A stretch of DNA of 64,000 nt. It comes from Margaritispora aquatica. Its lineage: Eukaryota > Ascomycota > Leotiomycetes > Helotiales > Discinellaceae. The notes under the pieces are model-generated. The model did no database searches, was not told the origin of the DNA, and worked only from the letters and a program-made list of their open reading frames with translations. Position numbers and translations under genes: made by a program. Positions 34,523 to 45,559 of this stretch are shown here, one piece after another (the stretch's first letter is position 1; each line of letters opens with the position of its first letter). The stretch covers positions 310,001-374,000 of the forward strand of contig VJWN01000011.1 in NCBI GenBank assembly GCA_007644065.1, written 5' to 3'.

Positions 34523-36181
34523 GAGTATTGCTTCTGAGTGGTCTTCATAGTACTCCATAGCCAGAGCGAATGGGTCGCAATTGCAGTTCTCTTCGATTCC
34601 GAGATCTATAGGACATTTTGTTGTAGGAAGATCAATGGATGCCACCATTGCATTGCATATGAGGGGATATCTGTGGATAGATGTCCATAGTATGGAATGA
34701 ATGAAATTTCGCATATTGCCCCACAGCGTCCAACCTGTTTAAGTGATGTCTTTTGCTGTACTAGTTAGTCGTAGAAGAAAGAGATATTCATGCTACCCAG
34801 CCAGCAACTAAGGCTGAAGGCATCAAGAGATAGTATTCGATAGCTCAGAAAGACGCAATTATTCTCAACTTCAAAAAATGCTTTCTGTGTAAGTGGCACG
34901 TCCAGGCCCCTCAACATCACCATGTAGGGCATAGAAGGAATAAAAGACCTTTTTGCCACTTCTTGTAGCTCTATCATGCATCCCCAAAAGTCAACTGCCA
35001 ATTGAACTTTAGTGACTTGGCTTTGGACATTGCAACATCGATGCAAATTGCTTACCGATATGAAGATATATATGGCTTATGGAGGTAGAGTAACAGAAAG
35101 TAGCTTGTTGATATGAATTAGGATCCGATAGAGACATCCAACAATGTCAACTCGGCATTCAAACTTCCTACGCAATACCAAAGATGCATAGATGTGCTGT
35201 TTGCTATCAAATATGATGTTGCTGAAGGTAAATACCAGTATCTTCAGGCTAGATACATCGAAGTCCATGTATCTGCTTTCATTCAGAAGACCACGTTTAG
35301 GACAGTCAATTGCGTTTCGAACAACAAATACTTGGGAGTCATGCGTACTGAATAGTCACCAAACTCCTTGAATACGTCCAATTCTTGCAGTGATATAACA
35401 TAACGCATAGCCAGGAAGTAGCTGTAGGTGATTGTTCGATATCATCAGTATATAAGTTGACATTATTTTGACTGATGTGCAAATGCCTTTGCTATAATAA
35501 GCTTTTCTCTCAACGCTGCACTACCTAGATTGAGAAAAAAAGCTGGTTTGAGGTATAATAGAAAAATGCTGGTCTCTATGCATCATATTTTAGACTGCAT
35601 ACCTCAATACAGATAGGCAGACCGACAGCGAAGGAGATACCAAAATAGTTCAGACTTGAGGCATTTCAAAGATCAACAAACTCGCATGAAATTGAAATCC
35701 TAGCCACGTAGAAGGTATTTGAAACCTATTGCAGATTCCCACTCCGTCTGAAGTTGCAATCATATGCTTCCGCCTGAACTCAAGATTTCGATGTTATTGA
35801 CCCTCCGACAACCAGGACCTGAAGCCGAAAATTGAATATCGTGGGCGCCTTTGTTTACAGAGCCTTCCCACCACCACCACCACTACTCCCACCGCATCTC
35901 TGCCTCGAGCTCTAACAAATCCTAATTTCTGACAACAACGCTGCTTATTACACACTCTACACACTCTGCAGATCCAACCAAAGCATTGTACCGCCATTTG
36001 CTACTGCATTCCAGTTGCGCAAGACCTGTTTACCTTCTCGCCACGCTACGAATACCACCTTTGAATGACATATAAACCCGTGACTAGACCAAACTTCATC
36101 AAATGGTAAATGATTCAGAGTAGCTTGCGCAAGCAGCGCTAACGTTATCAATAGGAGAGAACTGTTTTCAGCCAATTGAGA
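34523..36181. other. gene-free stretch
   Basis: No gene recognised. 35870-35960 is rich in CCACC and CTACACACTCTACACACTC words, probably the 5' leader region of the following gene. Confidence 0.4.
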
Positions 36182-37462
36182 ATGGGTGAAATCACCAGGT
36201 CTCAGGATTCGTACATCCCATCCTTCGCCACCCCACCGACCAGCCATAAGTCGGACATGAGTTCGGACAGTGATTCAGAGATCACAAGTGATGAGCATAC
36301 TCCAATCGAGACGAAATATCCCGAGCCGCCAGACTTCATTTCAGGCGCCGAACGTAACAAGAAGTACAAGCTTGAAGATGGAGGTGATGGTTCGGTTTAC
36401 ACCGCGACAGATGGAAGCGAGATCCTAATGTACAAATCGGATGGCAAAAACGCGATGCTTGATGGCGACCTCTCCGTCGATGAGAGTATTGATATTGCTT
36501 ATGAGACTATCCGAAAGCTTGGCATGGATACCAGAGTGACCCTCCTTATGCTCCGTCAAGATCGCCTTATGGTCGAGGAAATGCTGAACACCACACCCAA
36601 GGCTGTCCTCGAGGCTTCATGCGCCGGTATTGAAAGTGAGAAAAATCTCAGGAAATTGGAGAGAATGGCCGATACCAGAGAGATCCTAGACTTGATGGAA
36701 ACCCAGCTCGAAGGTGAAGAATATATCAAATCGGGAATATATCTCTTCTACATGCTGCCACGTCAATATCGAATAATGGATGGTATGAGGCGCTCCCCAT
36801 TGGATGTGCGCTTGAATATGGATGGTCCCAATGATCGAATCCACAAAACTCAAGTTAGGTTGGAAGATGCTGAAAGAATTGGGGGTTTCCCTGGCCGTGT
36901 CGCTCTCACCGAGGCTCAAAGAAAGGAACAGATTGAAGCTCTGTATAAGGAGGATCAAAGCCGTGCGGAGCCTTTCTTTTCGGTCAACAAGGTCGATGAG
37001 CTTCTCGACCTGGGAGAGTCTCGATGGTTGGCAGAGCTGTCGATGGATGCGAGCCAAAGTCGCTATAGCAGTAGCCCTTACGGTGATCTATTTACAGCCC
37101 TGCGGGGTTATGATTTGGAGAGGATCCAAACCAACAAGGAAGCCGATAAGAAGACCGATGAGAAAGCTGGTTTTGAAACACAGTTTGGTCGGGCTGGTGT
37201 CGATTACGCCAAGATGTTATATCATGAGAATTTCAAGGTGGACAATAAACTTGGAGGAGAAAAAGCCAACGTTCAAAAAGCCGACATTCATGACGACGTC
37301 GGTTGCGATGATTCTGTCCACTGCCATGATGGTAGAAGCTCTGATAAAATGAAGAACCAAAAAACCAAGAGCAATCTCTTCGAAGAGCTCGCCAAGCATG
37401 GGTACAGCCAAGATCAGTTTCCTCATATTGCTGACGACCAGGTGGACTATTGCTTAATCTGA
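36182..37462 (+). CDS. hypothetical protein, intronless, 426 residues
   Basis: A long single frame with fungal-like codon use from the ATG at 36182. The N-terminus is disordered and acidic (SSDSDSEITSDEHTPIE, PEPPDFISG). A helical, charged middle follows (RKLGMDTRVTLLMLRQDRLM, SEKNLRKLERMADTREILDL), then GIYLFYMLPRQYRIMDGMRR, a charged segment around TEAQRKEQIEALYKEDQSRA, and a C-terminus with CDDSVHCHDGRSSD. There is no signal peptide, membrane segment or motif I recognise. Antisense frames overlapping it are shadows. Length and composition make it likely to be real, but function cannot be assigned. Confidence 0.6.
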   Translation: MGEITRSQDSYIPSFATPPTSHKSDMSSDSDSEITSDEHTPIETKYPEPPDFISGAERNKKYKLEDGGDGSVYTATDGSEILMYKSDGKNAMLDGDLSVDESIDIAYETIRKLGMDTRVTLLMLRQDRLMVEEMLNTTPKAVLEASCAGIESEKNLRKLERMADTREILDLMETQLEGEEYIKSGIYLFYMLPRQYRIMDGMRRSPLDVRLNMDGPNDRIHKTQVRLEDAERIGGFPGRVALTEAQRKEQIEALYKEDQSRAEPFFSVNKVDELLDLGESRWLAELSMDASQSRYSSSPYGDLFTALRGYDLERIQTNKEADKKTDEKAGFETQFGRAGVDYAKMLYHENFKVDNKLGGEKANVQKADIHDDVGCDDSVHCHDGRSSDKMKNQKTKSNLFEELAKHGYSQDQFPHIADDQVDYCLI

Positions 37463-38171
37463 GCATGGTAGTAATTTCGGATTGCCGGCGGATGCAGTTT
37501 GACCCTCGATACCAGTCTCAATAAGCAAGTTGATGCTTGAACATCGTCCATTTGATTAGCCAACTAGAGCTACATTCCCTCCAGCTAAAGAGGGCTAGCC
37601 GATTCTTCGGTAAGTATGATACTACTCGACAGTCTACGATCGGTGGTGGTTTCTAGTCGATGCGATTTTTTATCTTTTGCGAGTGGCTCCCGTCGACAAC
37701 CTGTCGAGATGTCCATTGACAATTCCTTGCACAGTCAAGATTTTCGACGACGATGATTGCGCTAAGTCTGAAGTGTTTGAGATGGATACTCGGATTTCTC
37801 TGGTCCTCATTGGCGCGTGACTTGCAATTTCTGGAGGAGCCATCATGTTTCTGATGAGGTGGTCTTTCTGCATAAAGGGAGAGTTGTTTCTGATTCGCGT
37901 TTGGGAACCATTTGGGAATCATGGTCGATCCACGGTCCGCTGCCCGCAATCAAACAATAACATGGTCTCTTCAAGTTCATTGATCATTAGCTCTCTGTCT
38001 GTGGGGGTCCATGTCGTCAAGAGGTATTAGTTGATGAGTCATCAGATTTGTTCGAGGTTGTTTGTCTAACCTGGACATTTGCATTGCCTACGTTAAGTTT
38101 AGTTTGGTTCATGAGCGATATAGCCGATAGAACCGATGGACACTAATCTACCGTATCTCATCTGACGTTTT

Positions 38172-38203
38172 GATTCAATGATTCAATGATTCAATGATTC
38201 AAT
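38172..38203. repeat. octamer repeat (GATTCAAT)4
   Basis: Four perfect direct copies of GATTCAAT, then TG. Confidence 0.9.
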
Positions 38204-38380
38204 TGTGGAAGTTGTGATGAAACTGTTTCGATGGCGAAATGTATGATGGTAATGATGGTCAGGTGGTAAGAAAGAGGAGGTGAGATTCTATTGTTCACAT
38301 CAAATCGAATGCGAGTGACCAGTGATGTTGTCGGCGAATCCCCACTTTTTACATCGTCGCAAGATTACTCGAGGGAAGGT

Positions 38381-38487
38381 ACAGTTTACGGTTTACAGTT
38401 TACCGTTTACAGTTTACGTTTTACAGGTTACGTTTTACAGGTTACGTTTTACAGGTTACGTTTTACAGGTTACGTTTTACGGGTTAA
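38381..38487. repeat. tandem repeat of a 14-bp unit ACGTTTTACAGGTT and shorter variants
   Basis: About four near-perfect 14-bp copies plus a last copy with GGG (38416-38487) follow a run of 7- to 14-bp variants (ACAGTTTACGGTTTACAG..). The growing regularity from left to right suggests expansion by slippage. Confidence 0.85.
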
Positions 38488-38786
38488 ACCCATCTCACCC
38501 GTTCCTTTTTCACAATCGATTACTAATCCTCCTCCTCATCCTTGCCATTCCTCCAGATCTCCCCTTCATCAGCTTCAACCTCGACAAACCTAGAAGGTAA
38601 GATCTTACATATTCCCCCTCGGCTCCAGGCTAAAAGGGGGTTGAATAAGCAGGTCGGCTAATTCAACGGTTATAGTTCTGGGTGCCTCCAAGTAAAGCAC
38701 CTTCTTTCATATCCTACCATAATGGCAAGTGTCATCTCTAACACCAATCAGCCTTCTTTTTCTTTCATGATTTTGCCGGACATTTA

Positions 38787-38850
38787 GTTCCAGTTCTAGT
38801 TCCAGTTCCAGTTCCAGTTCTAGCTGTTGTCCCAGTTGCTGTTCCAATTT
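38787..38850. repeat. degenerate hexamer repeat (GTTCCA)n
   Basis: About ten copies of GTTCCA with GTTCTA and GTTGCT variants. Confidence 0.8.
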
Positions 38851-39418
38851 CTCTTCCATTCACAGCATGATTCAGGACGGAGAATACCGTCTGCAGCCAC
38901 TAGTTGAAGAGGAGTGGAGTGGAGTGAACCGGAGAGAGTGTCCGGAGTAGAAACTTCACAATTCATTTGAGTCGAGGATAGATAAGAAGTGTCTATATCA
39001 TCTCTAGGGTGCTCAATTCTATCGCATTCGCTTCTTCACATGCGCTAAGGGTCATCACGTCCACTTCTTGCCGAAGGTAGATGCTGTCTCTGGCTTAAAC
39101 ATGATATGTTCTTCGGAACCTCTCCGCACAGATCGCTCCAGTATGCATCTCCGGTCGTTGATGTGCATGACATTGCTTGATTATCCCCCACATAGAACAA
39201 AGTGCTTTTCTCCCGAACATAAGGTTGCTACCCGCTGCCCGCTATCCGCCATCGACCGTCCAGCTTTCTATGGCTATGTCTCACATCTAGGCTTCTATTT
39301 GTGGTCGATACTGTACAGTGTCTCAACATGTCCTTGCATTTTGCTATCACACCCTTCTAGATGACTTCCCGTCCGTCTGTCTCAACGCTACCCACACAAA
39401 ACATGCATGAGGAGGTCG

Positions 39419-40403
39419 TCAACAATGCTTGAAAACGGCTGGTCTCTTTTCCAAAAACGCTTCCATGCCTTCGGTCCTGTCTTGCAAAGAGAAAGTACTG
39501 TAGTAAAGTGTCTTTTCGTGCTGCATGCCTCCATCAAGATTGGTCTGTTCCGCTGAAATGGTTCAGTGAGGTCGCAAAACATTTGGGGGTCTTGCTTACC
39601 ATTCAAGATTGATTGTCGAGCAATTTGTATAACTGGTGCGGACATTGAAGCAATGTTTTGTGCCAGAGCTAGTGCTGCTGGAAGCACCTTACTCTCAGAA
39701 GGAAAACTTTGGGATACTAGGCCGAGTTGGTGGAGTTCTGCACCGCTGATTGTTTTGCCTGTCAGAATCAACTCCATTGCCTGTTGAATAATTGGTTAGT
39801 AAAGCCGAAGGCTAACATCAAGTATGGATGTCACCTTAAATTTGCCCAAGGCTCTCGTCAATCTCTGTGTACCTCCGGCGCCTGGTATGGTGCCTATTTT
39901 CATTTCTGGAAGACCGAAACTTGAATTGTTTGCGGCATAAATGATGTCGCACTATTATGACTTAGCTAGTGAGCCTTCCTGGATTTGCGCCTTACCATCA
40001 TGGCAATTTCAAACCCGCCTCCAAGAGCAAAGCCGACGACTGCAGCAATCATCGGCTTTTTCATCCTCCCAAAGGCATCACACAAATCTTTGAGATATTC
40101 CGTTTTGTGTGCTTCGGCTGTTGAAAGGCTGACCAGTTCGTTCAAATCTGCCCCAGCTGGTTGCCATCAGTATGGGTGTATGCCTTGTCGGCAAAACGTA
40201 GCAAATGACTTACCTGAAAATGGGCCACCAGGGCAACCTGTTAGGACTACGGCCCTAACATCATCGTTCTTTTGTAGAGCTGCAATAGTATTCACAAGAT
40301 CAGTGATCAAAGCTTGGGACAAAGCATTTCGCTTATGGGGCCGGTTGAGCTCCAGAACCGCCACTCCTTCGCTGATGTTGCAGTTCAAGATTGAGTTTGC
40401 CAT
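39419..40403 (-). CDS. enoyl-CoA hydratase / crotonase family
   Basis: Five exons, 40403-40214, 40156-39996, 39951-39835, 39780-39600 and 39552-39419, with introns of 44-57 nt, give 260 residues, the normal crotonase length. Seen: [11 protein letters not shown] near the N-terminus, the oxyanion-hole segment [47 protein letters not shown] and the C-terminal [20 protein letters not shown] ending in KRPAVFKHC. The reaction is probably hydration of a trans-2-enoyl-CoA, though crotonases vary. No mitochondrial presequence and no SKL-type peroxisomal signal; the start is tight, with a short N-terminus. It shares a 500-bp divergent promoter with the adenylation/TmpA-like gene, suggesting co-regulation. 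Confidence 0.9.
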
Positions 40404-40904
40404 TGTGTTGATTATTCGCTTTGTTCACTCGGGGAGACTCTCGATGTGTAGAAGACTTTCAATCTGTGGAAGACTTTCGGTGCGTGGGTGAGATATACTT
40501 GATGGTTCGTCAAGGAAATTCAATTTGCCCACAGGTCTCATAAAGGTATGATTGTGGACCGTTCTGGGCTTCCACATCGCAGACATATTCATAACACCAC
40601 TACTAGACATGGTTTAAAGGCGACGGTCTAGACTCAACTCCTCGGACGGGCATTCCCTATCAGATGGGGGTTAACATGATCTTGCAAAATCTTTCTTGAG
40701 GTATGACTGTACACCACGTGGGACTCCCAATCCATCTTTCCAGTTGATTCAAATTCGCAATCTTCCTCGGGTACTCCCACCAATGCGGTATGCCTCTCCG
40801 AAGCGAGTAACGTGGGTCGGAGAGGTCTATACTCAGCTCTGTATTTATATCGTTTGTGTCAGACTAGGGTTCCAAATCAAATCATTGAGTTATCGACAGT
40901 CAAG
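40404..40904. promoter_or_regulatory. divergent promoter between hydratase and adenylation/TmpA-like gene
   Basis: 501 bp separate the two ATGs. A TATA-like TATTTATA at about 40842-40849 precedes the plus-strand ATG by 56 bp. Imperfect repeats of a GGAAGACTTTCGATGTG-like word occur around 40437-40485. No known operator was identified. Confidence 0.5.
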
Positions 40905-43900
40905 ATGACTTCTCCTTTCAAAAATATAGAGAGCTTATCCTCGAACGATCAAGTTCTATTTAATAAGTTCGGTAGAGGACCGGTGGCGAATATCCCATTC
41001 GAATTCATTCACCAAGCCATCGAACACTTCGTCGATACTCAACCAGATGCTATAGCTGCGGACCACGAAGGCGCCACAATCACTTACAGAGAACTCGAGC
41101 ACTCTGCGAATATCCTCGCGAATAGGCTGGTCAAAAATGGACTCCAACCACGTCAGAGGGTCTGTCTGGTCGTTCAGCGTTCTATCTCTATGGTCGTAGC
41201 CATTCTTGCAGTCCTAAAGTCAGGCTGTCAATATACTCCCTTAGACGGCGGAGTTGCACCAGATGATACCATCCGCCATGTCCTTAGCGATACTGGAGCA
41301 CAGCACATCTTGACTTTTCGGCGGTTCAAGAATCGGATCACACCTTTCGTCACCTCGGACTGCAACATTGTTATTCTCGACGAGCCTGCAGAGAGCGATG
41401 GCAAAGCCTCATCCAGTCGTCCCTCAGTGAATATTGCTCCGACAGATGGAGCATACATGATATATACATCAGGTATGGAAACCAAGTAGACTTGCCTCTT
41501 TCTTACTGACTTGTCGAAAGGCACTACAGGAAGACCAAAAGGCGTAGACATCTCTCATGTTGGTGCAACAAATCTGCTCTGTTTATATCCTGGGAATTTG
41601 GGCATCAAGCCAGGTACAAATGTGGCTCAGTGTCTTTCTATCTCATTTGACATGGGTCAGTGTTCATCCTCAGCCTCATATGCATCATCACTTACAGTTC
41701 TAGGCCAATGGGAGATTCTTTCCACTCTCATGAATGGTGGTACTTTGTTAATACGCAATTCTGACTGGGTTGCAACTTTGAAACGTGTGAGTATTAGCTC
41801 CTCCAAAACCATGCCACATTGGCTAATTTTCACAGGTACATACCGTCATCTCAACGCCGTCAATTCTTCAAAAGTACAAGAAAGCGGACTTTCCCAACAT
41901 CAAAGTCGCCGTGGTCGGTGGTGAACCATGCCCCAAACTGTAAGCCAGACAAGACACCCTCCTTTACATCGCTAACCTCCACTTAGGCTAGCAGACGAGT
42001 GGTCTAACAGTTGCCTGTTCATCAATTGTTGTGGCCCAACGGAGGTTTCGATACTGAATACAATGCTAGAGTACAATCCTCTCGAGCCACTCTCGATTGG
42101 AAGTCCCGTGCCAAATACAAACGTTTACATCTTGGACGACGACGAGAAGCCAGTTCCTATCGGGTCTACAGGCTACATGTGGGCTGGTGGTCGATGTGTT
42201 TCTAAAGGGTATTTGAATTTGCTAGAGTTGACCGCAAGGAGGTACAAGTTGGACACCTTTGTGGGTGACGGGTAGGCACATCTCATCCTCGAAGATATGC
42301 ACCACTAATGAGACACAGCTCGAATATGTTCAACACTGGCGATCTAGTTCGATGGCTTCCAAACGGCAACCTAGAACATAGAGGTCGAGGCGATGACCAA
42401 GTAAAAATCAAGGTATGTTGCAAATCATGCATCTGTCAAAATTTCGCTAAATATCCACCAGGGGTTTAGAGTTGAGCTTGACAGTGTTTCTTCTGCAATT
42501 GAGGTAAATTCTGCTTTCCACATCCTGGCTTTAGGCGCTAATCATTCATTCGCGCAGAGAACTCCTGGTATATCGAAAGCCTGCGCAATTTTCCAAAACA
42601 ACGTCCTTTGGGGATTTTATTCTGGTGTCCTCACTGAAGAGGCGCTTGTACGACAGGTCGTTGCTAAACATCAACCATACTACGCCATTCCTTCTAGGTG
42701 GGAGTACAGATCCATTCTTCCGATGACGCTGAATGGCAAGATCGACAAACGAGCTTTGATGGCATCTGTCACAGCCTCACCAGGCGAAACAACGAAGTTG
42801 ATAAGTAATATCAAGACAGTTGCACAACCAGAAACATACGTACCTGTCAATAAAGAGAAGTCCTTGTCATCTTCGACATCGCAAATCACTTCTCCTTCAA
42901 CAAGCAGCCTCGAATGTGTAGATAAAAAAGCAATCATCGTCAGCACCGAAATGATATCTGGTAGCAAATTTCGAGCAGTAGCATTGTTCAGTCAATACCC
43001 TCTCCCATCGAAGAAAGGAGTTCATCGCATTCGAGCCCTACGCTACAGGATCTTCAACCTTTACAGCCGGTTTTTCACCTTTGTCTCTCTCTCCAATCTT
43101 GCTGTCATACTATGGATTCTGGGCAGTCATTCTGCATCCCCACACCTCAGCCTCTCAAAGCTCTTGACGGCAACAGCTGCGAACTTTACTGTTGGGATTC
43201 TTATGCGTCAAGACCACGTTGTCAATGCCCTGTTCAAGATTTTCTGCTCTGTACCGCTATGGACACCGCTGTTCATCCGTAGGAACTGTGCACGGATATT
43301 CCACATTGGAGGAATTCATAGCTCTGCTGGTCTAGCTTCAACGATTTGGTTTCTCATATTCACCATTATGATTACGATCCAAGGAGATATGATTGCCGTT
43401 ACCGTTATTTCCTGGCTGATTATCACACTTCTGCTTTCAATTGTCACTACAGCTCAGCCTTCATTTCGAAGAAGATTCCACAATCGCTTCGAACTCACTC
43501 ATCGCTTCGCAGGATGGTCAGCTCTAGCCCTGTTCTGGATCCAAACGCTCATCCTAACTGCTCTAACTCGTGGTTCTGACTCCATTGGCAGTGCACTCGC
43601 TCTTACTCCAGGCTTCTGGCTCCTCATCATAGCTACAAGCTCAGTCATCCTCCCATGGCTCAATCTCCGCAAGGTCCCGGTTCGAGCTGACGTCCTATCT
43701 CCCCACGCCGTGCGCCTGTATTTCGAACACTGCACACCCATTATCGGTGACGGGGTGCGTCTTTCCAAAGCTCCTTTGCTAGAGTGGCACGCTTTCGCAG
43801 CTATATCCAAGCCCAATGAAAAAGGCTTCTCTTTGATCGTTAGCAAAGCCGGGGATTGGACAACATCAGTTATTGAGCGTCCGCCAACTGCGATTTGGGT

Positions 43901-44318
43901 TCGTGGCGTGCCTGCTTCTGGCGTCCTACGCATCGCCACCCTCTTTAAATCTATCCTCCTCGTCGCAACAGGCTCAGGAATCGGGCCTTGCTTGCCAGTC
44001 ATCTATGCCGCTGCATCTTCAGCCCCTTACATTCCGGTTCGCGTCTTATGGTCGACGCCTAGTCCACTCAAAACATTCGGTGATGAGGTTCTGGATGCGG
44101 TGTATAAAGCTGATGAGAATGCTTTGGTGTGGGATACACGGAAAGATGGGCGGCCTGATTTGTTGGGTTTGATATGGGGCATGCTGTGTGAGGAGAAGGA
44201 GAACGGGAATGTGATTGAGGCTGTCTGTGTCATTAGCAATCAGAAGGTTACGCAGATGGTGGTGTATGGGCTTGAGAGTCGTGGCGTTAAGGCTTTTGGG
44301 GCGGTGTTTGATTCATGA
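40905..44318 (+). CDS. adenylation (AMP-binding) domain fused to a TmpA-like membrane flavoprotein
   Basis: Eight exons (40905-41472, 41521-41655, 41704-41786, 41836-41939, 41987-42271, 42319-42412, 42462-42503, 42558-44318) give 1023 residues. Residues about 30-505 are an NRPS-type adenylation domain: [46 protein letters not shown] and NGKID with the catalytic lysine. A linker follows; I see no carrier-protein GGxS motif. Residues about 600-810 hold about five or six membrane helices with His-containing [12 protein letters not shown] and ELTHRFAGW. Residues 815-1023 look like a ferredoxin-reductase-type FAD/NAD module ([20 protein letters not shown]). This half resembles A. nidulans TmpA, a membrane flavoprotein affecting conidiation. 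Substrate and electron acceptor are unknown. Confidence 0.85.
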
Positions 44319-44560
44319 TTGCTTCTGGGATGATGAGATGGTGGGATGAAAGCTTAGAAGTAACGTCATGACTGTAAATTTGTATAGGGTTGGTTGGATA
44401 TAACGTACATAGAATAGATATCTCATTTTCTGATGAATCCAGAATCCAGAATATGCCTGTAAGTGAACTGGAGAAATGATGTGAAAGAAGCGAGGCTGTC
44501 AAAATATGTTACTGTCGAGGACGGAAATAGAGCTGGATAGAATATCGGGATAACACCTTT
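44319..44560. other. intergenic, start of the repeat island
   Basis: 44503-44560 (GACGGAAATAGAGCTGGATA..) has a diverged inverted counterpart near 45483-45535. Confidence 0.5.
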
Positions 44561-44725
44561 GAATGTGCTTAGATATCATACACATTATAAAGATAATGTG
44601 TTTAGAAGTTATACACATTGTAAAGAGAATGTACTTGGAGTTGACGCACATTGGCAAAGAAGATGTGCTTAGATATCATACACATTGTTAAGAGAGTGTG
44701 ATTAGAAAGGGTGCACATTAGAAAG
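44561..44725. repeat. minisatellite of five 32-34-bp units with inverted-repeat core
   Basis: Five direct units start at about 44561, 44593, 44626, 44660 and 44693. Each opens with an AATGTG-like word and ends with CACATT plus an AAAG-like tail, so adjacent CACATT..AATGTG words can form hairpins. A sixth, inverted unit lies at 45452-45483. It lies between the TmpA-like gene and a tRNA-Met gene. Confidence 0.85.
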
Positions 44726-44953
44726 TATATATATCAAACGAATATCTTAAAAAATTTCCTTTTAGATGCTTATAATACTTGGACCTCATATCAGTTAGAT
44801 TTTCTGGCATTGGCGAAGCCCAATTTGGGCTGCCACAAGGAGAAGCGATGGTGTGTCCGTCGGCTCGGCTCGCAGAAGGTCACCTGACGCACACACATCA
44901 CTGTGAGACTTCATATACCAACACTCCGAATTTGCTTCCATCAAATAAGAACA

Positions 44954-45063
44954 GCTTTCTTGGCTCAGTTGGTAGAGCGTAGGTCTCATAAGCTCATTAT
45001 GAAGAATCTGATACAACAGAATCTGTAATCCTAAGGTCGTGAGTTCGAGCCTCACAGAGAGCA
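44954..45063 (+). tRNA. tRNA-Met (CAT) with canonical 37-nt intron
   Basis: Acceptor GCTTTCT pairs with AGAGAGC (one G-U), D arm TGGCTCAGTTGGTAGAGC, anticodon stem TAGGT/TCCTA with a T-T closing mismatch also seen in fungal elongator tRNA-Met as I recall it, loop CTCATAA, and T arm GTGAGTTCGAGCCTCAC. The intron (44991-45027) follows position 37. The mature form is 73 nt plus CCA. A T5 pol III terminator follows 7 nt later. Confidence 0.9.
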
Positions 45064-45070
45064 CATCTTC

Positions 45071-45075
45071 TTTTT
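45071..45075 (+). terminator. RNA polymerase III terminator of tRNA-Met
   Basis: TTTTT in CTTCTTTTTGCA, downstream of the tRNA 3' end. Confidence 0.7.
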
Positions 45076-45451
45076 GCATTTTTCTGCCGTCAAGAGATTC
45101 GTTGAACGAGTTGCGATGTGCATCGAATTCTTTTGGCGTATCTGTGATGGACAGTGATTGAAGTGATTCGCAAACCTGTGTGGAGACTGGCTCGTGGGTG
45201 TGGGGGCTGTACTGGTGGTGGTGTTTGAAGAGAAGTTGACGATTGGGGGTTTTAGGATTTACCCCTCTTTTAGCGAGGCTTGGCTGATGCAGGGTTTGGT
45301 CTGGACATTGGATTGTGATGGTTTAGAGATGCACAGCGAGCGAGGTCGGCTACATTCGTTTTCGTCGAGGCCGAAAGATTAGACAATGCAAATATTTAGG
45401 TATTATGGTTATTAAGGGGAAATTTCCCCCGACTCTTTTTGATACTATACT
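45076..45451. other. intergenic within the repeat island
   Basis: No gene supported. 45395-45451 resembles, in inverted orientation, the sequence right of the minisatellite (44715-44782). Confidence 0.4.
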
Positions 45452-45483
45452 CTTTCAATGTGTATAACAGTTATACACATTCT
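45452..45483 (-). repeat. single inverted copy of the 33-bp minisatellite unit, near-perfect palindrome
   Basis: AATGTGTATAAC at 45457-45468 and its exact reverse complement at 45470-45481 are separated by one base. Read on the minus strand with its flanks it matches one minisatellite unit. Confidence 0.85.
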
Positions 45484-45559
45484 GGGGCATCGTCCACATT
45501 CTATCCAGCTCGATTTCTGTCACCAACAGTGATGAATTTCACAGTTTTGGAGTTGCTAC

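Larger units (their letters stand above)
37463..39418. other. gene-free stretch rich in short tandem repeats
   Basis: Three simple repeats lie here (listed separately at 38172, 38381 and 38787). No gene recognised. The right end is the 3' flank of the hydratase gene. Confidence 0.45.

Noticed and set aside
38381..38487. CRISPR-like array
   Set aside because: Units are contiguous with no unique spacers, and the genome is eukaryotic.
45194..45382. Short plus-strand frame between the tRNA-Met and the palindrome
   Set aside because: Low-complexity start (VGAVLVVVFEE), no promoter or splice support.
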